Shown one piece after another: positions 33,347 through 44,309 of a stretch of 64,000 nt of DNA. This DNA is from Valencia hispanica. Lineage: Eukaryota > Chordata > Actinopteri > Cyprinodontiformes > Valenciidae. The notes beneath the pieces were generated by a model. It saw nothing but the letters and a program-made list of their open reading frames with translations, ran no database searches and had not been told where the DNA came from. Within the stretch, counting starts at the first letter, position 1, and each line of letters starts with the position of its first letter. The position numbers and the translations under genes were made by a program. The stretch lies in NCBI GenBank assembly GCA_963556495.2, contig OY747702.1, positions 55,283,786 through 55,347,785 of the forward strand, read 5' to 3'.

Positions 33347-33735
33347 TAGGGATGTGTATTGGTAGAAATCTGGCGATATATGTATCGCGATACAGGGGAG
33401 ATGATACGATATTTTGTGATATGAGTAAGACTATATATTGTGATTTTTAAAATGAATTTAACTGAAGATAAACTGTCACAGCATTCTAAACACTCCAACC
33501 TGTTTCATACTTTAACACATCCAGTTTTATTACCAGATATCGTTGCTCCACTGGAACCAAGAAGGTGAAAACAGCCTCCAACTAGCGGTCATACTTTTAA
33601 TTTAGCTACAAAAATGATTCATTAATGGTTCCATTTAAATCATAAAAACAAGAAAACAAAACATTGCTTTTGAATATCGATGCAATATAGGGGAAATAAA
33701 ATATCACGATATATCAATATTTTCTTACATCTCTA
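33347..33735 (-). mobile_element. hAT MITE, inverted relative of 4881-5268
   Basis: It is the reverse complement of the same family: it starts TAGGGATGTGTATTGGTAG and ends TTTCTTACATCTCTA, with TATCGAT-type words. Length is 389 bp. The flanks do not match as an 8-bp duplication, so the insertion has drifted or been rearranged. Confidence 0.8.
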
Positions 33736-33798
33736 TACTACACTATGAACTTCGAATTCTTGAGAGTTTAAATGAAGGCAACTGGACTTTTCTTGTTG

Positions 33799-33843
33799 TC
33801 CAGCCACATATGGGATAACATAGTTATCCCATATGTGGCTGGA
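33799..33843. repeat. Perfect hairpin, 21-bp arms, 3-nt loop
   Basis: TCCAGCCACATATGGGATAA plus C is followed after ATA by its exact complement. The right arm is the Penelope coding sequence for VIPYVAG. The left arm is an inverted copy that joins the inverted leader to the coding body. Confidence 0.95.
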
Positions 33844-34534
33844 GTCTCTGAGAAACTAAGAAGGATATTTTCCAAAAATAACATCCCAGTGCATTTTAAA
33901 TATGGCAGCACTCTCGGGCAAAGACTGGTTCATCCTAAGGACAAAACACCCAAACACAAGCTCAGTGGCGTGGTATATGTGGTCCAGTGCAGTGAGGAAT
34001 GTTAAGAGCTCTATATTGGAGAAACGAAACGGCAACTACACAAAAGGATGGCTTAACACAGAAGAGCAAACTCATCAGGCCAAGACTCAGCAGTCCATCT
34101 ACATCAAAACGACAAAGGTCACTCTTTTGAAGACAATATACATTTAATGTTTAGATAGAGAAGACAGGTGGTTTGAGAGAGTGAAAGAAGCATAAAAACA
34201 TATGAAACACATGAAAAAACACATGAAAAACAAACATATGAAACCAACCTTGAACGGAGGAGGTGGTTTGAGATTCCCGCTTTGAAACACATACAAAGCA
34301 GCCTTGAGTTGCCTACCCAAGAAGTTTCACTAAAACTCACACATTGAGACATGTGACCAAAACAGCTCATAGTTACATAACCAGGGTCGTTTCACCATTA
34401 ATGACTCTTACATCACCAAGATTTCTTATTGCTTAGACGCTTACGCAACCCTGATGGCCTCGTTAGGTATAACGATCACCCCAGTAGTGAGCCTTAACCA
34501 AAGATTTATAAATCTGATACTCCCAATCCAGTTT

Positions 34535-34580
34535 TCAGAACTGAAGAAGCCTTTTGGATGACAGACGAAACGTATTCAAG
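34535..34580 (+). ncRNA. Degraded hammerhead-ribozyme core of a Penelope-like element
   Basis: Self-cleaving hammerhead motifs are known in the terminal repeats of Penelope-like elements. Here CTGAAGA (34541) and CGAAAC (34566) fit the two conserved core strands. GTA at 34572-34574 fits the cleavage triplet after a two-base-pair stem III. GAA before the core can pair with TTC after it as stem I. Stem II (GCCTTT..ACAGAC) has two mismatches, so the copy is probably inactive. Confidence 0.6.
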
Positions 34581-34659
34581 ACAAGAAAAGTCCAGTTGCC
34601 TTCATTTAAACTCAAGAATATCATGTCCTGGATGACTGAGAATCTACACCAACCTATGA

Positions 34660-37600
34660 AATTGGAAATTCCCCAGATTATACATATTTCATCTAGTCAA
34701 AAAAGGACGATTTATTTAATGCATTCACATTAATTTAGCTGTTCCCAATATAATTAAACTAATGTGCTTGGCTTTTCTTCTGTTTGACCTCTGACATTTC
34801 AGTGCATTTCGAAACCAGCCTCGAAGTACCACAGCATACATCTTGCAGTATCTCTAGAAAAAAAAAAAAACTGGTGCTTTTACCCAGATGCTGACAAATT
34901 CCTCCCTTCAGCTTTTTGTTAAGGTTTTTTTTAAACACTAGCAATGAACATATTTTAGCTTTCAAAAACAGATTTCATTTCCATTACAACTTTATCTCAC
35001 CCTGCTTAGTTTCAGCCCTCTTCAGCTAACCTACACTACCACCAAGTGAGTGCTTTAAATCTTTGTCATCTCTGTTTTGATGATGACGCTCATTAATCTG
35101 TTTCATTTATCTGTTTTGTGTAAAAGTTAGTAAAACATGTTTCTAATGATTCATAAAATAAACACCAAAGTTTGCCAAAGTTCCACATTCAAGCACCTGA
35201 GCCATGCTACTTTTAAAGGTATTCTCTGCATATTGGAACAAAATGCTGCAGAGGAAAATTTATGCAGTGCAGAAATTCTGCAGCTGTGAATAAAGCCATA
35301 ACTCATTCATTTATTACTTGCTTTATCTACGGCAGGTACTTTGGTATTACAGAAAAAAAAAGAATCAGATAGGAACCTTATTAAAAGATATGTCATCATC
35401 TGATTTAAGTGAAACAAAAATAATCCTGCAAGTAAAAAAAAAGGCTGTGATTCACAATTTAATACAGAACTCTTTAAGTCATCAAGCCATAAGAAAAAAA
35501 TGCTTCTAGGTTATGGAAACCCTTTATTGTAAACTAGTTATCAGGAAACCAGATATCTTGAAATGCATGATGATACGCCAATGCAGATAAGAAATTAACC
35601 AAAATGAAAACAAGAGTCTACGAATCATACATGTGATGTTTGTCCATGTTCTGCCACACTGTCACCATGATTCTTAGTGTGTTTTACTTTTTCAGATGTT
35701 GTGGCCGATTCACAAATGTTAGCAGAGACACAAATGTTGATCTTTTAGACTTTGATTTTGAAAATGAAAAGATTTCAACATCTATAAAGCAAGATCTCTT
35801 AAAGCACAAACTATTCTTGCTCATCAAAAGCATCTACTCTTTATTGCTTTTATCCTCAGGTAGAGGGTACAGCTACCCAGCCAAAAAAAAAAACAGGACA
35901 AAAGTCCAAACTTATTAGTTTCTCAAACAAAAGTTGAAGCAAGTTTTAAAATTTCCGTTTTGATAATCAGCAGGTCTAAAAAGGTAAGCCTTCTATGATT
36001 CTCTTATGAAAACATGTTTAAATCAATCTAGTTTTTATAATGGTATGTTTCTGAAGTTGCACAGCCCCTGTTGCCTTATAGGATAGTAGGTATGGAAGCT
36101 AAAATGTTGTTTGTTTATTTGTATATAATTAATATACAGTAAAATGGACAGTGTCATGCGTTTACTCATTGAGCAAGATACCCATGCTCGGTTTCTATTC
36201 TATTCACAGATTATGTTACCAGAGTCATTAAAGTAACACTGAAAAATCTTAAGCGTATGTGTCAGATAACTATATAGAACAGGAGCATTGACCATGAATA
36301 AATACAGACTTATCAGGATTTTTTTTCTATTCAAATTTTGTTTACAAAATTTTTTTCAAGGGTTTGTCAAGAGAAAGTCTCTTGACAAGGCAAGACAGCA
36401 CTCAGAGGGATCTTAGTTTGTAGAAAGATTCTCATGATTGAGTCCAGTAAAAAGCTACCCATGAAGGTTTAAACCTAAGGTTGCATATCCATCATGTGAA
36501 TACATTTTAATTCTAACTTCTACAATGTTTGTTCAGATCCAAAAGTAACAAAATTAACTTGGACACAGGCTATGAATATAATTATGCAGGGATTTAATCA
36601 AAGAACTTGACCCAGAGAATGTCATTGCAAAAAATTGTATTTCTGCAAAGTGGAGATGATAATCTTTACAGTGTGTTGACAGCCATCAATGCAGAAATGT
36701 ATTATACACGATGACAGAGCACAGTGTCCGAATAACTATTTCTCCATGTTCTGGTTCCAGATGCAAAGGTTCTGATAGAACCTTAAATCTTCAGCTCATG
36801 CCAGTATGCATCATTTCTAAAACTCCTACTTTAGTCATGCATTTAATGTTGTGCTACGATAGTAGCTTAATCAGAGTAACAATTCCAGAAAAATGATGGC
36901 ATGTAAAAATGAAGTCTACAATATTTTTTGTTAGAAGGATTTGCTCCAACTCCAACCTTGCTTTGACCGCTGCGTCTCACAGGTAAGATACTTACTTGTA
37001 ACCAATACAACCCCACTTCTTAAAGCTAAAATATAGTTTTTTTTTAAGCATCTTTTTATTTTATTGTTGACGTGGCATCAAAGTCAAATGTGTTCCTTGG
37101 GAGATGTTGGAGACAAATGCCAAGACTTCTGGGCAGTTTTAAACCCAGGAAAGGGCATACATTTATGTCTTTATACCTTTAAAATTACCAATAAGCCAGG
37201 ATTCACACATTCTCTACTGCTGCTTTAAAACACCATTTGTTGTGTCAGTAAACGGTAAATCCAAGATGAATATCTTTTACAATAAGCTACCCTTCTATCC
37301 TCTCGGCCTCTGGATAAAACGGAACATTTTTCATCTTTGCTACTGATAAACGCTGTTGGGGTCTCTGACTGTGTCTGCGATCACCATCCAGCCAAAGTGC
37401 TTGGACTGATTCCCTGAATCTTGACAGAGGAAATAGTTGAATCGTTTTCCCAAGGGCTCTCTCTTTCTCTCTCTCATGGAGTTTCATGTTTTCCCAGGCA
37501 GAAATCTTCTGCAGCTTTTTCATTCAAACCCAAGCTGTGTCAAGCACCACTTTGTTGCCATTTGAAATCCCTGCATCACAGTGACAGTCTCTTAACAGGC

Positions 37601-38930
37601 ACTTGGAGAGTTTTGGGGTGGTGTGAATTTGTTGATTGCAATGCTTTGTGACTAGTAAATGTGTTGGGTAACTGGGGGATTTCTAGTGGTTTTCTAATGG
37701 GTACTAATCAAAGAAGTGAGTAGCAGAATAGAAAAGAGGCAGATAATGGGAACTTAATGCTTGGATGACTTTCTGATTGAGCTTCAGGCCAGAACCACCT
37801 TTAGTGACTGACCAGAAAACATCACAAAAAGTAACAGAAATGTACTTGCATAGAGTGTAAAAAGGGATACAAAAACGACAGCAGAATGAACTGACAACAG
37901 AATGAAAGGACAACTGACCTCAGAGAACATATAGACTCACTCAAATGATGGCCTGTTGTGTGTTTTTAATCATACTGAGTTTTTTGAATAAAGGTACAGT
38001 TTCACAACAAAACATTTCCATCATACCAATCCTACGATTTAAAGTCAATTGGATGCAATATCAAGTTTGGGTTGGTCAACTGCTTTATGTCACTGCTTCC
38101 TATAGTTAGTTACCATCATCTTGCCAAGCCCACTGGAAAGGGATGGTGCAGAACATCAAGTCCTGTCACATTTTAAAAGCATGTGTGTCCAGGGGCAGAT
38201 TTAGGATTGAAGAAGATCCAGGGCTTAGCCAAGATAATTGATAATTAATGGATTTATTTATTTTCTAAGCCTGTGGAAAAAATTGGCGCTTTAAATGATA
38301 CGGCGTCTCAGCTTTCAAATTCTGACCACTTTAAAACAGATGAAAAGCACCGGATTACACTTACTATGCTTTAGTCAACACAATCAACGATATTAACTAT
38401 CAACAATATCATAAACAGTCAGCTGCTTACTGAAGTCACCTCAGATCACTTATCCGGGGAATACAGCTTACATCCATTAAGAACAGTTAATATAAAGCAA
38501 GAGTACTACTAGGTTTGTAAAGTGACCCTGGAGGTCTGTGTTCTCCGAGTGCTTTTCTAGTTAATATATTGACAAAAAAAATCAAATGCATCTTATTCAC
38601 TCATGATCCTGGCCTGTGCTGTTTTACCTGCTCTGTTCTTCTTTACCCAAATTTAACCTCATGTTTCTTTGCTTGCTGCACTAAAAAGGTGAAATAAACT
38701 TTAACAAACAAAAATTTCAAATCAGGCCTACAGAACATATACATGCACTCTATATAACTAACACACACGTAAATATATATACATATAAAATAGCAAAAAA
38801 GACTCTAAGTTTATGGTTGGCCTAGCTCTGACGTGTGCATCAATCTGATCTGTATACCAGGAAATCACTGACACACGAGCTGCATTGCAAACTGCGTTTA
38901 ATTGCGTTAATCTTTTTAATGCATTATATA
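34660..38930. other. Long AT-rich intergenic stretch, no gene recognised
   Basis: Over 4 kb without recognisable transposons or coding exons, apart from poly-A/T runs. Short frames such as 37287-37523 (minus) have no similarity or splice context that I trust. Confidence 0.5.
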
Positions 38931-38959
38931 TATATGCTATACGAGCTGTGGTTAGCTGC

Positions 38960-40320
38960 AGGCTATCTCTGTAGTTATGCTGCTATAGGCTTAGACTGCT
39001 GGAGGACAGACTTACCAATTTTCTTCACTCTGCTACTTCCTTTTCTCCTACGACTCTCCAGTTGTATTACAGTACATTCTGTTATTTCGACTGTTAACTT
39101 TGGGTTCTCTCAGTGTTTTTCTCTCCATAGAAGATATACCTGGTCTGGTATCCTGCTTGGCTGCAATGCCCTGTTGGACGGGGGGCATCGACTGGGATGA
39201 TGCTCTCAGCAACTGAACATCCACCGTGTCCTGTTATCAACTTTTTACTTTCTGTAACTGTCATGTTTGGTATATTAAAGGACCCAAAGGCAGCAACAAT
39301 GAAATTTAAACGATTTAATAATTAACAAAACAAGGAACAAAACATACTGAACTCGGAGAACCAAATACTGGGATGAGGAAGGAAAAACAGGAACTGGGCA
39401 GGAATCAGGAACAGGCAGGGAAAGAATGACGACGGACCAGCAAGTAGTGAGTGAATGCAAGCAGAATATATACTGGGGAGGAAATGAGGAAGTGAGAAGA
39501 GACCAATGACCAATTAGGGGAATCAGATGCAGGTGAGCGGGAGAGAGCAGGTGGAAACAATTTACAGCTGGGAAGAGCGGTAGAATGGTTATGGAGACAG
39601 AAAACTCTTAAGAAACTAGAAACTAAAGATAGGAAAGGAATCTAAAGGAAACACTGGAAAACATAAGGAAGAAATAAATAGTAAAACTATCTAGAGGGAA
39701 TAAACTAAGGAAACAAATGAGGACACAAACAAAAGCTGAAAACATCTAAGAGCAAGAAGATACAGAAACAAGGAAGTGCCAGAATAAACTAATAAAGACA
39801 AGGAATAATCGAACATGAGAAAACTAGATAAGGAAAAGAACTAGGTAAAACACAAACGGGAAGGAAAAAAACAAGAAAGCAGATTAGGGTATAGAGGGGA
39901 AGGAAATTAAGTGGAAGGAAAACAAAGCAAAAGCCACAGAACCTGACAGTAACATAGAAAGTTCTCTTATATCAGATCTTCTGTTCCTTCTGTGTCTCTG
40001 CTCTGTCTTCTCAAACCCCCAGACGGTCGTGGCAGATGGCCGCTCCTACCGAGCCTGGTTCTGTTGGAGGTTTCTTCCTGTTAAAGGGGAGTTTTTCCTC
40101 TCCACCGTCGCTACATGCTTGCTCAGTATGAGGGATTGCTGAAGGATTGCTGTGGTTGGAAAGTCTGCCCAACCTCACGCCAATGACTGACGCAATCTGC
40201 TGGGATTTCTTAAATAGGAAACTGATTGGAATGTTTGTATAAATGTATTGAAACGACTTCTTGTTAAGTGCCTTGAGATGACATCTGTTGTGAATCGGCG
40301 CTATATAAATAAACTGCATT
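38960..40320 (+). mobile_element. L2/Maui-like LINE 3' UTR, split by a solo LTR
   Basis: It has the fish LINE 3' UTR wording 'agactgctggaggacagact', 'ggtttcttcctgttaaaggg', 'gcgctatataaataaactgc' and a final ATTGA-type tail. It matches the fragment at 55040-55915. A solo LTR interrupts it at 39259-39948. Confidence 0.8.
39259..39948 (-). mobile_element. Solo LTR with GTAAC duplication
   Basis: The 690-bp segment starts TGTCATG and ends CCTGACA, flanked by GTAAC on both sides (39254-39258 and 39949-39953). Read on the minus strand it begins TGTCAGG and ends CATGACA, the same ends as the LTR at 25955. The minus strand has an ATTAAA poly-A signal. Confidence 0.9.
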
Positions 40321-40341
40321 GAATTTAGATATATATGTATG

Positions 40342-40342
<1 letters not shown>

Positions 40343-40390
<48 letters not shown>
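40343..40390. repeat. (TA)n microsatellite
   Basis: About 46 bp of TA dinucleotides following (GTAT)n, directly after a LINE tail, a usual place for such repeats to start. Confidence 0.9.
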
Positions 40391-40391
<1 letters not shown>

Positions 40392-40850
40392 TGAATATAA
40401 GTGTTTGCGTTGCCTACCACTTTGCTGCTGCTATGGCCGAATTTTATCTTTGTGGGACTATTCTATATCAGTGGGGAACTAGGGGCTAGACATTTTCTGG
40501 ACCAAAGCATAGAAGTATTAGATAAAACATAAGTATTGTTTGAAAATGTCTATTTAATTTAATTGTATTTAACATAATGCTTTTAATACATTTTCTCTCA
40601 TCTACATTCTAAAGTTAAGCCTACTCAAGTTCACGTTGGTAATAAAAGGGCAAACTTTCCTGAAAACATGTTATCCAATCAGAATCGTCTGAATCTTTCA
40701 AAACCCGGTTATCTGGCTCATTGATTGGTTAGGACTTCATGAATCAAGGAGAAGGCCAAGGTGTGTGTCTTAGTTTTAGACTGAGGGGTTGGATTTTGAG
40801 TGGGCGTAGCCCTTCATGAAGTCTTATCTTCAATCTCAGATGGAGACCTG
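40390..40850. other. Intergenic sequence, no feature recognised
   Basis: No frame or repeat terminus of note before the I-clade LINE fragment. Confidence 0.4.
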
Positions 40851-41545
40851 ATATATTATTTGAAATATGTGAAAGCTTATTTAGATTAAATAAGATCGAG
40901 TCAGAAATAAGATTCATGTGGGTTCCAGCACACAGGGGGGTAGAGAGAAATGAAATAGCAGATTGTCATGGTAAGCAAGCAGCAAAACAAGGTACAATAA
41001 TAGAAATACCATACAGTGTAGCAGAAGTGAAAGCAATTATTAAAAAACAAATAATGGGCGAATGGCAGGTTCAATGGATACGGGAAAAGAAAGGACGGCA
41101 TCTTTATCATATTCAGGAAAAAGTAGGAAGAATGAATATTATACAAATGAATAATATAGATCAAACAGTTATATCACGGCTAAGGATGGGACATACAGCG
41201 TTAAATAGCACGCTTTATTTGATAGGGAAACATTCTACAGGTTTAGGTGTTTGTGGAGGGGACAGGGAAACGGTGGAACATATATGTGTTTGCACTAAAT
41301 ATATAGAAAATAGGTAGAGGTTAGAAGAAAAGTTAAAAGTAAAAGGATATGGGGTCTTGAGTTTAAAGAATGTATTGAGTGAGGGGAAATGTATATATAG
41401 GTTAGTTTTTGAATTTTTAAGAGAAAGCGGATTAATAAGAAGAATATAGTTTTGTTTTTATATTGTCCCGCTACGACCCACACTCCTACACAGTAGGTGG
41501 AGGAAATGCACCTGACGCTAGTTACCACCCGCCAATAAAACCAAA
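40850..41545 (+). mobile_element. I-clade LINE, RNase H and 3' end
   Basis: The frame 40916-41317 reads MWVPAHRGVERNEIADCHGK, the RNase H His box (HxGxxxNExAD). It is followed by SRLRMGHTALNSTLYLIGKH and GDRETVEHICVC, the C-terminal motif of I/Nimb-like LINEs. The 3' UTR has 'cccacactcctacacagtag' and an AAGAAGAAG tail. The RT is missing. Confidence 0.85.
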
Positions 41546-41603
41546 AGAAGAAGAAGAAGAATCTCAGATGGTTAGAGACGGATAGAGGGAGTTAGAGAGC
41601 GAA

Positions 41604-41760
41604 ATGGCGGAAGACGAGAGTGATGTTGTGGCTAGCTTGTTAGCTTCGCCTTTTTCAAGGCGGGCTTTCACAGAAAAGCTACAGATCATTAAACACGGAA
41701 GGCCAACTCCGGAACTGGAATTAAAAGAAAAGGTGAAGAAAGTGGAAATGTGTGTATATG
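41604..41760 (+). pseudogene. Orphan hAT (TTF-type) transposase N-terminus
   Basis: The frame opens MAEDESDVVASLLASPFSRR and continues KLQIIKHGRPTPELELK. It resembles the N-terminus of ZMYM1-like, TTF-finger hAT transposases. It then runs into a TATG-rich tandem repeat and ends. No hAT terminal repeat or other exon was found nearby. Confidence 0.4.
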
Positions 41761-41822
41761 TATATATGTGTGTATATGTATATATGTGTGTATATGTATA
41801 TATGTGTGTATATGTATGCATG
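41749..41822. repeat. 18-bp tandem repeat, four units
   Basis: TGTGTGTATATGTATATA repeats four times, followed by (TA)n to about 41850. Confidence 0.9.
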
Positions 41823-41894
41823 TAGGTGTATATATATATATATATATATATGTAGAAGTATACTTATACACTCATTTTTATAAATAGCTTCTGA

Positions 41895-43241
41895 CTACTG
41901 ATCCCCCCTTCTGGCCATATGTTCCACCACCTGTATGACACATGGCTTCCTGCCGGATGCACTTCTGCCTATCACCCTGGTCTCAGTCATAAAGAATAAA
42001 TCGGGTAGATTGGGACGCTTGTACAAGTATAGGACTATTGCCCTGGAGATCATTGTATCTAAGGTCCTGGAAAAAGTATTGTTGTGTAGGTTACAAGATT
42101 TTACCTCCTCTGCATAACAATCAGTTTGGATTTAAGTCAAAGCACGGCACGGATTTATGTATATTTGCTTTAAAGAAATTATGAGGAAGTACAAAAGTAA
42201 TAACTCCTCAGTATTAATATGTTTTATTAATGTGTCTAAAGCATTTGATCGTGTTAATCATCTAACATTATTTAATAAAATGCGTTAGCGAGGGGTTCCT
42301 AAGTACATACTGAGTTCTTGGCTCACTGGTTTAGCTCACCAGGTGATGCAGGTGAGATGGGGCAGTAGCGTCTCAGCTTCATTTGGTGTTACCAACGGAG
42401 TGAGCCAAGGAGGAATCCTCTCTCCTGTACTGTTTAATTTGTATATGGATGAATTGTCATAACAGTTAAATGAATGTAGGACTGGCTGTATGGTTGGTTC
42501 TACCCATGTCAATCATCTCATGTATGCTGATGACCTTGTTGTATTGAGTCCAAGTAGTGCGGGAATCCAGGAACATTTAGATATTTATTCTAAGTATGGG
42601 TTGGATTATGATATTAAATTTAATGCTAGTAAGAGTGTCATTATGATTTCAAGAACAAGAGATGATAAGAGTTTGAAGTTTCCCCAGTTTAATTTGTGTG
42701 GTAATAACCTGGCCATGTGTAGCAAATATAAATATTTGGGACATTTCATCAATGATGAACTGTCTGATGATGATGTCTACCGGCAATGCCGCATGATGTA
42801 TGTGGAGGCCAACAAGCTTGTGCACAGGTTCAGTGCGTGTTCAGATGTAGTGAAAAAGACACTTTTTAAGATGTATTGTACACAATTCTATACGGCACAC
42901 CTGTGGTCCAACTACAGGGAATCAAGCTTTATGCAAACTCAAAGTGGCATATAATGACTGTTTAAGAACTCGGGAGATTCCCAGCCACTTGTTTGTTTCT
43001 GCAGGGATAAATACATTGCATGTGGTTTTGAGAAATTTAATGTACAGGTTTATTTGTCGGGTCAGCCTAGATGGGAGTGTAATTATTAAGAGCTTGACTA
43101 ACATCAAAAGTGGTGCAACCCGCTACCAGTCAGAACTGTGTAGCTGTTGTTTGATATAGCTGTTTGCTCTGAATTTTTTCTGTGTGTGATGTCTTTTAAT
43201 GTTGGACCTCGTGTCTGTCAATAAAGTTTGATGATGATGAT
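41895..43241 (+). mobile_element. Non-LTR retrotransposon, RT region and 3' end (clade uncertain)
   Basis: Broken frames give the RT from FLPDALLPITLVSVIKNKSG to VSQGGILSPVLFNLYMDELS. HLMYADDLVVLSPSSAGIQE (the catalytic YADD) follows in 42490-42954. The C-terminal KYLGHFINDELSDDDVYRQC comes next. The 3' end is 'caataaagtttgatgatgat'. Several stops and a frameshift near 42113 inactivate it. It fits Crack/Daphne- or Rex1-like groups, but I cannot choose. Confidence 0.8.
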
Positions 43242-43257
43242 TTTATACATATATAAA

Positions 43258-44115
43258 AAATCCCCCTCTCGCCCACTGCGGGCGGTTCTTTTCCCCATCC
43301 ATTTCAAGCTTGGGTCCTCTACCAGAGGCCTGGGAGCTTGAGGGTCCTGTGCAGTATCTTTGCTGTTCCAAGTACTGCACTTTTCTGGACTGAGATGTCT
43401 GAGGTTCTTCCAGAGATCTGTTGAAGCCATTCCTCCAGTGGTGGTCTCTGCCCCCTAGTGCTCCGATTACCACGGGTACTACTGTCACCTTCACCTTCCA
43501 AGCCTTCTCTAGCTCCTCTCTGAGCCCTTTGTATTTCTCAAGTTTCTCATGTTCCTTCTTCTTGATGTTACCCTCACTTGGTATTGCCACATCCGCCACA
43601 ACGGCTTTCCTCTGCCCTTTATCAACCACCACAATGTCCGGGTTGGTTCTCCATTACCATCTGAATCTGGAAGTCTCACCGGATCTTTGCTTGGTCATTC
43701 TCCACCACCGTGGGAGGTGTTTCCCACTTTGACCTTGGGGTTTCCAGCCCATACTCCGCACAGATGTTTCTGTATACTATGCAAGCCACCTGGTTATGGC
43801 GTTCCATGTATGCTTTACCTGCCAGCATCTTACACCCTGCTGTTATGTGCTGGATTGTCTCAGATGACTCTTTGCATAGCCTACACCTTGGGTCTTGTCT
43901 GGTGTGGTAGATCTGGGCCTCTATCGCTCTGGTGCACAGAGCCTGCTCCTGTGCTGCCAGGATGAGTGCCTCTGTGGTGTCCTGTAGGCCAGTCATCTCT
44001 AGCAATTGGTAGGATTTCTTGAGATCAGCCACTTCAGTTATGTTCCGGTGGTAGATCCCATGTAGGGGCTTGTCCTCCCATGATGGTTCCTCCTCCAGCA
44101 CCTCCTCATCTTGCC
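43258..44115 (-). mobile_element. RLE-type LINE, zinc finger and endonuclease end
   Basis: The minus-strand frame 43676-44101 contains the CCHC knuckle CRLCKESSETIQHITAGC and YRNICAEYGLETPRSKW. After a frameshift, 43243-43632 continues VVVDKGQRKAVVADVAIPSE and EHEKLEKYKGLREELEKAWK. The spaced acidic residues around an Asp-Val-Ala motif are those of the PD-(D/E)XK restriction-like endonuclease of R2/R4/NeSL-group LINEs. The RT lies upstream and is missing. Confidence 0.8.
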
Positions 44116-44260
44116 ATTGTCTCAGGCATTCACTTGTGTGTGTGTATATATATATATATTTATATTATGTATCCCAAAGGTCTCTGTTCGGTGCTTACCG
44201 TGGTTCAGTTTCGGTTCGGTTCATCTTTGGTACAGTCAAGGAACGAAGTGAAAAAAGTCA

Positions 44261-44308
44261 CTCTTTAAATGTCATTACACAATAGTTTGTGTAATGACAT
44301 TTAAAGAG
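44261..44308. repeat. Perfect hairpin, 22-bp arms, 4-nt loop
   Basis: CTCTTTAAATGTCATTACAC plus AA is followed after TAGT by its exact complement. It follows a 'ttcggttcggttcat' stretch that looks like the end of a decayed transposon. Confidence 0.95.
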
Positions 44309-44309
44309 C

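Larger units (their letters stand above)
33748..34655 (+). mobile_element. Penelope-like element, 3' part with GIY-YIG remnant
   Basis: The plus-strand frame 33772-34005 reads IPYVAGVSEKLRRIFSKNNI and HPKDKTPKHKLSGVVYVVQC, the linker before the endonuclease of fish Penelope-like elements. After a stop at 34003-34005 the DNA still encodes LYIGETKRQLHKRM, the start of the GIY-YIG nuclease. The RT is absent. The left 40 bp (ATTCTTGAG..AACTGGACTTTTCTTG) is an inverted copy of the right end (near 34578-34620). Inverted leader copies are usual in this group. A ribozyme-like core lies at 34535-34580. Confidence 0.85.

Noticed and set aside
37287..37523. 78-codon minus-strand frame in the long intergenic stretch
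   Set aside because: No similarity, splice sites or start context that I trust.
41564..41871. Minus-strand frames rich in His/Thr/Tyr/Ile
   Set aside because: They arise from the 18-bp TATG repeat and have no coding support.
44160..44260. hAT end with 'ttcggttcggttcat'
   Set aside because: No partner terminus or target duplication could be found, so it is not listed as an element.
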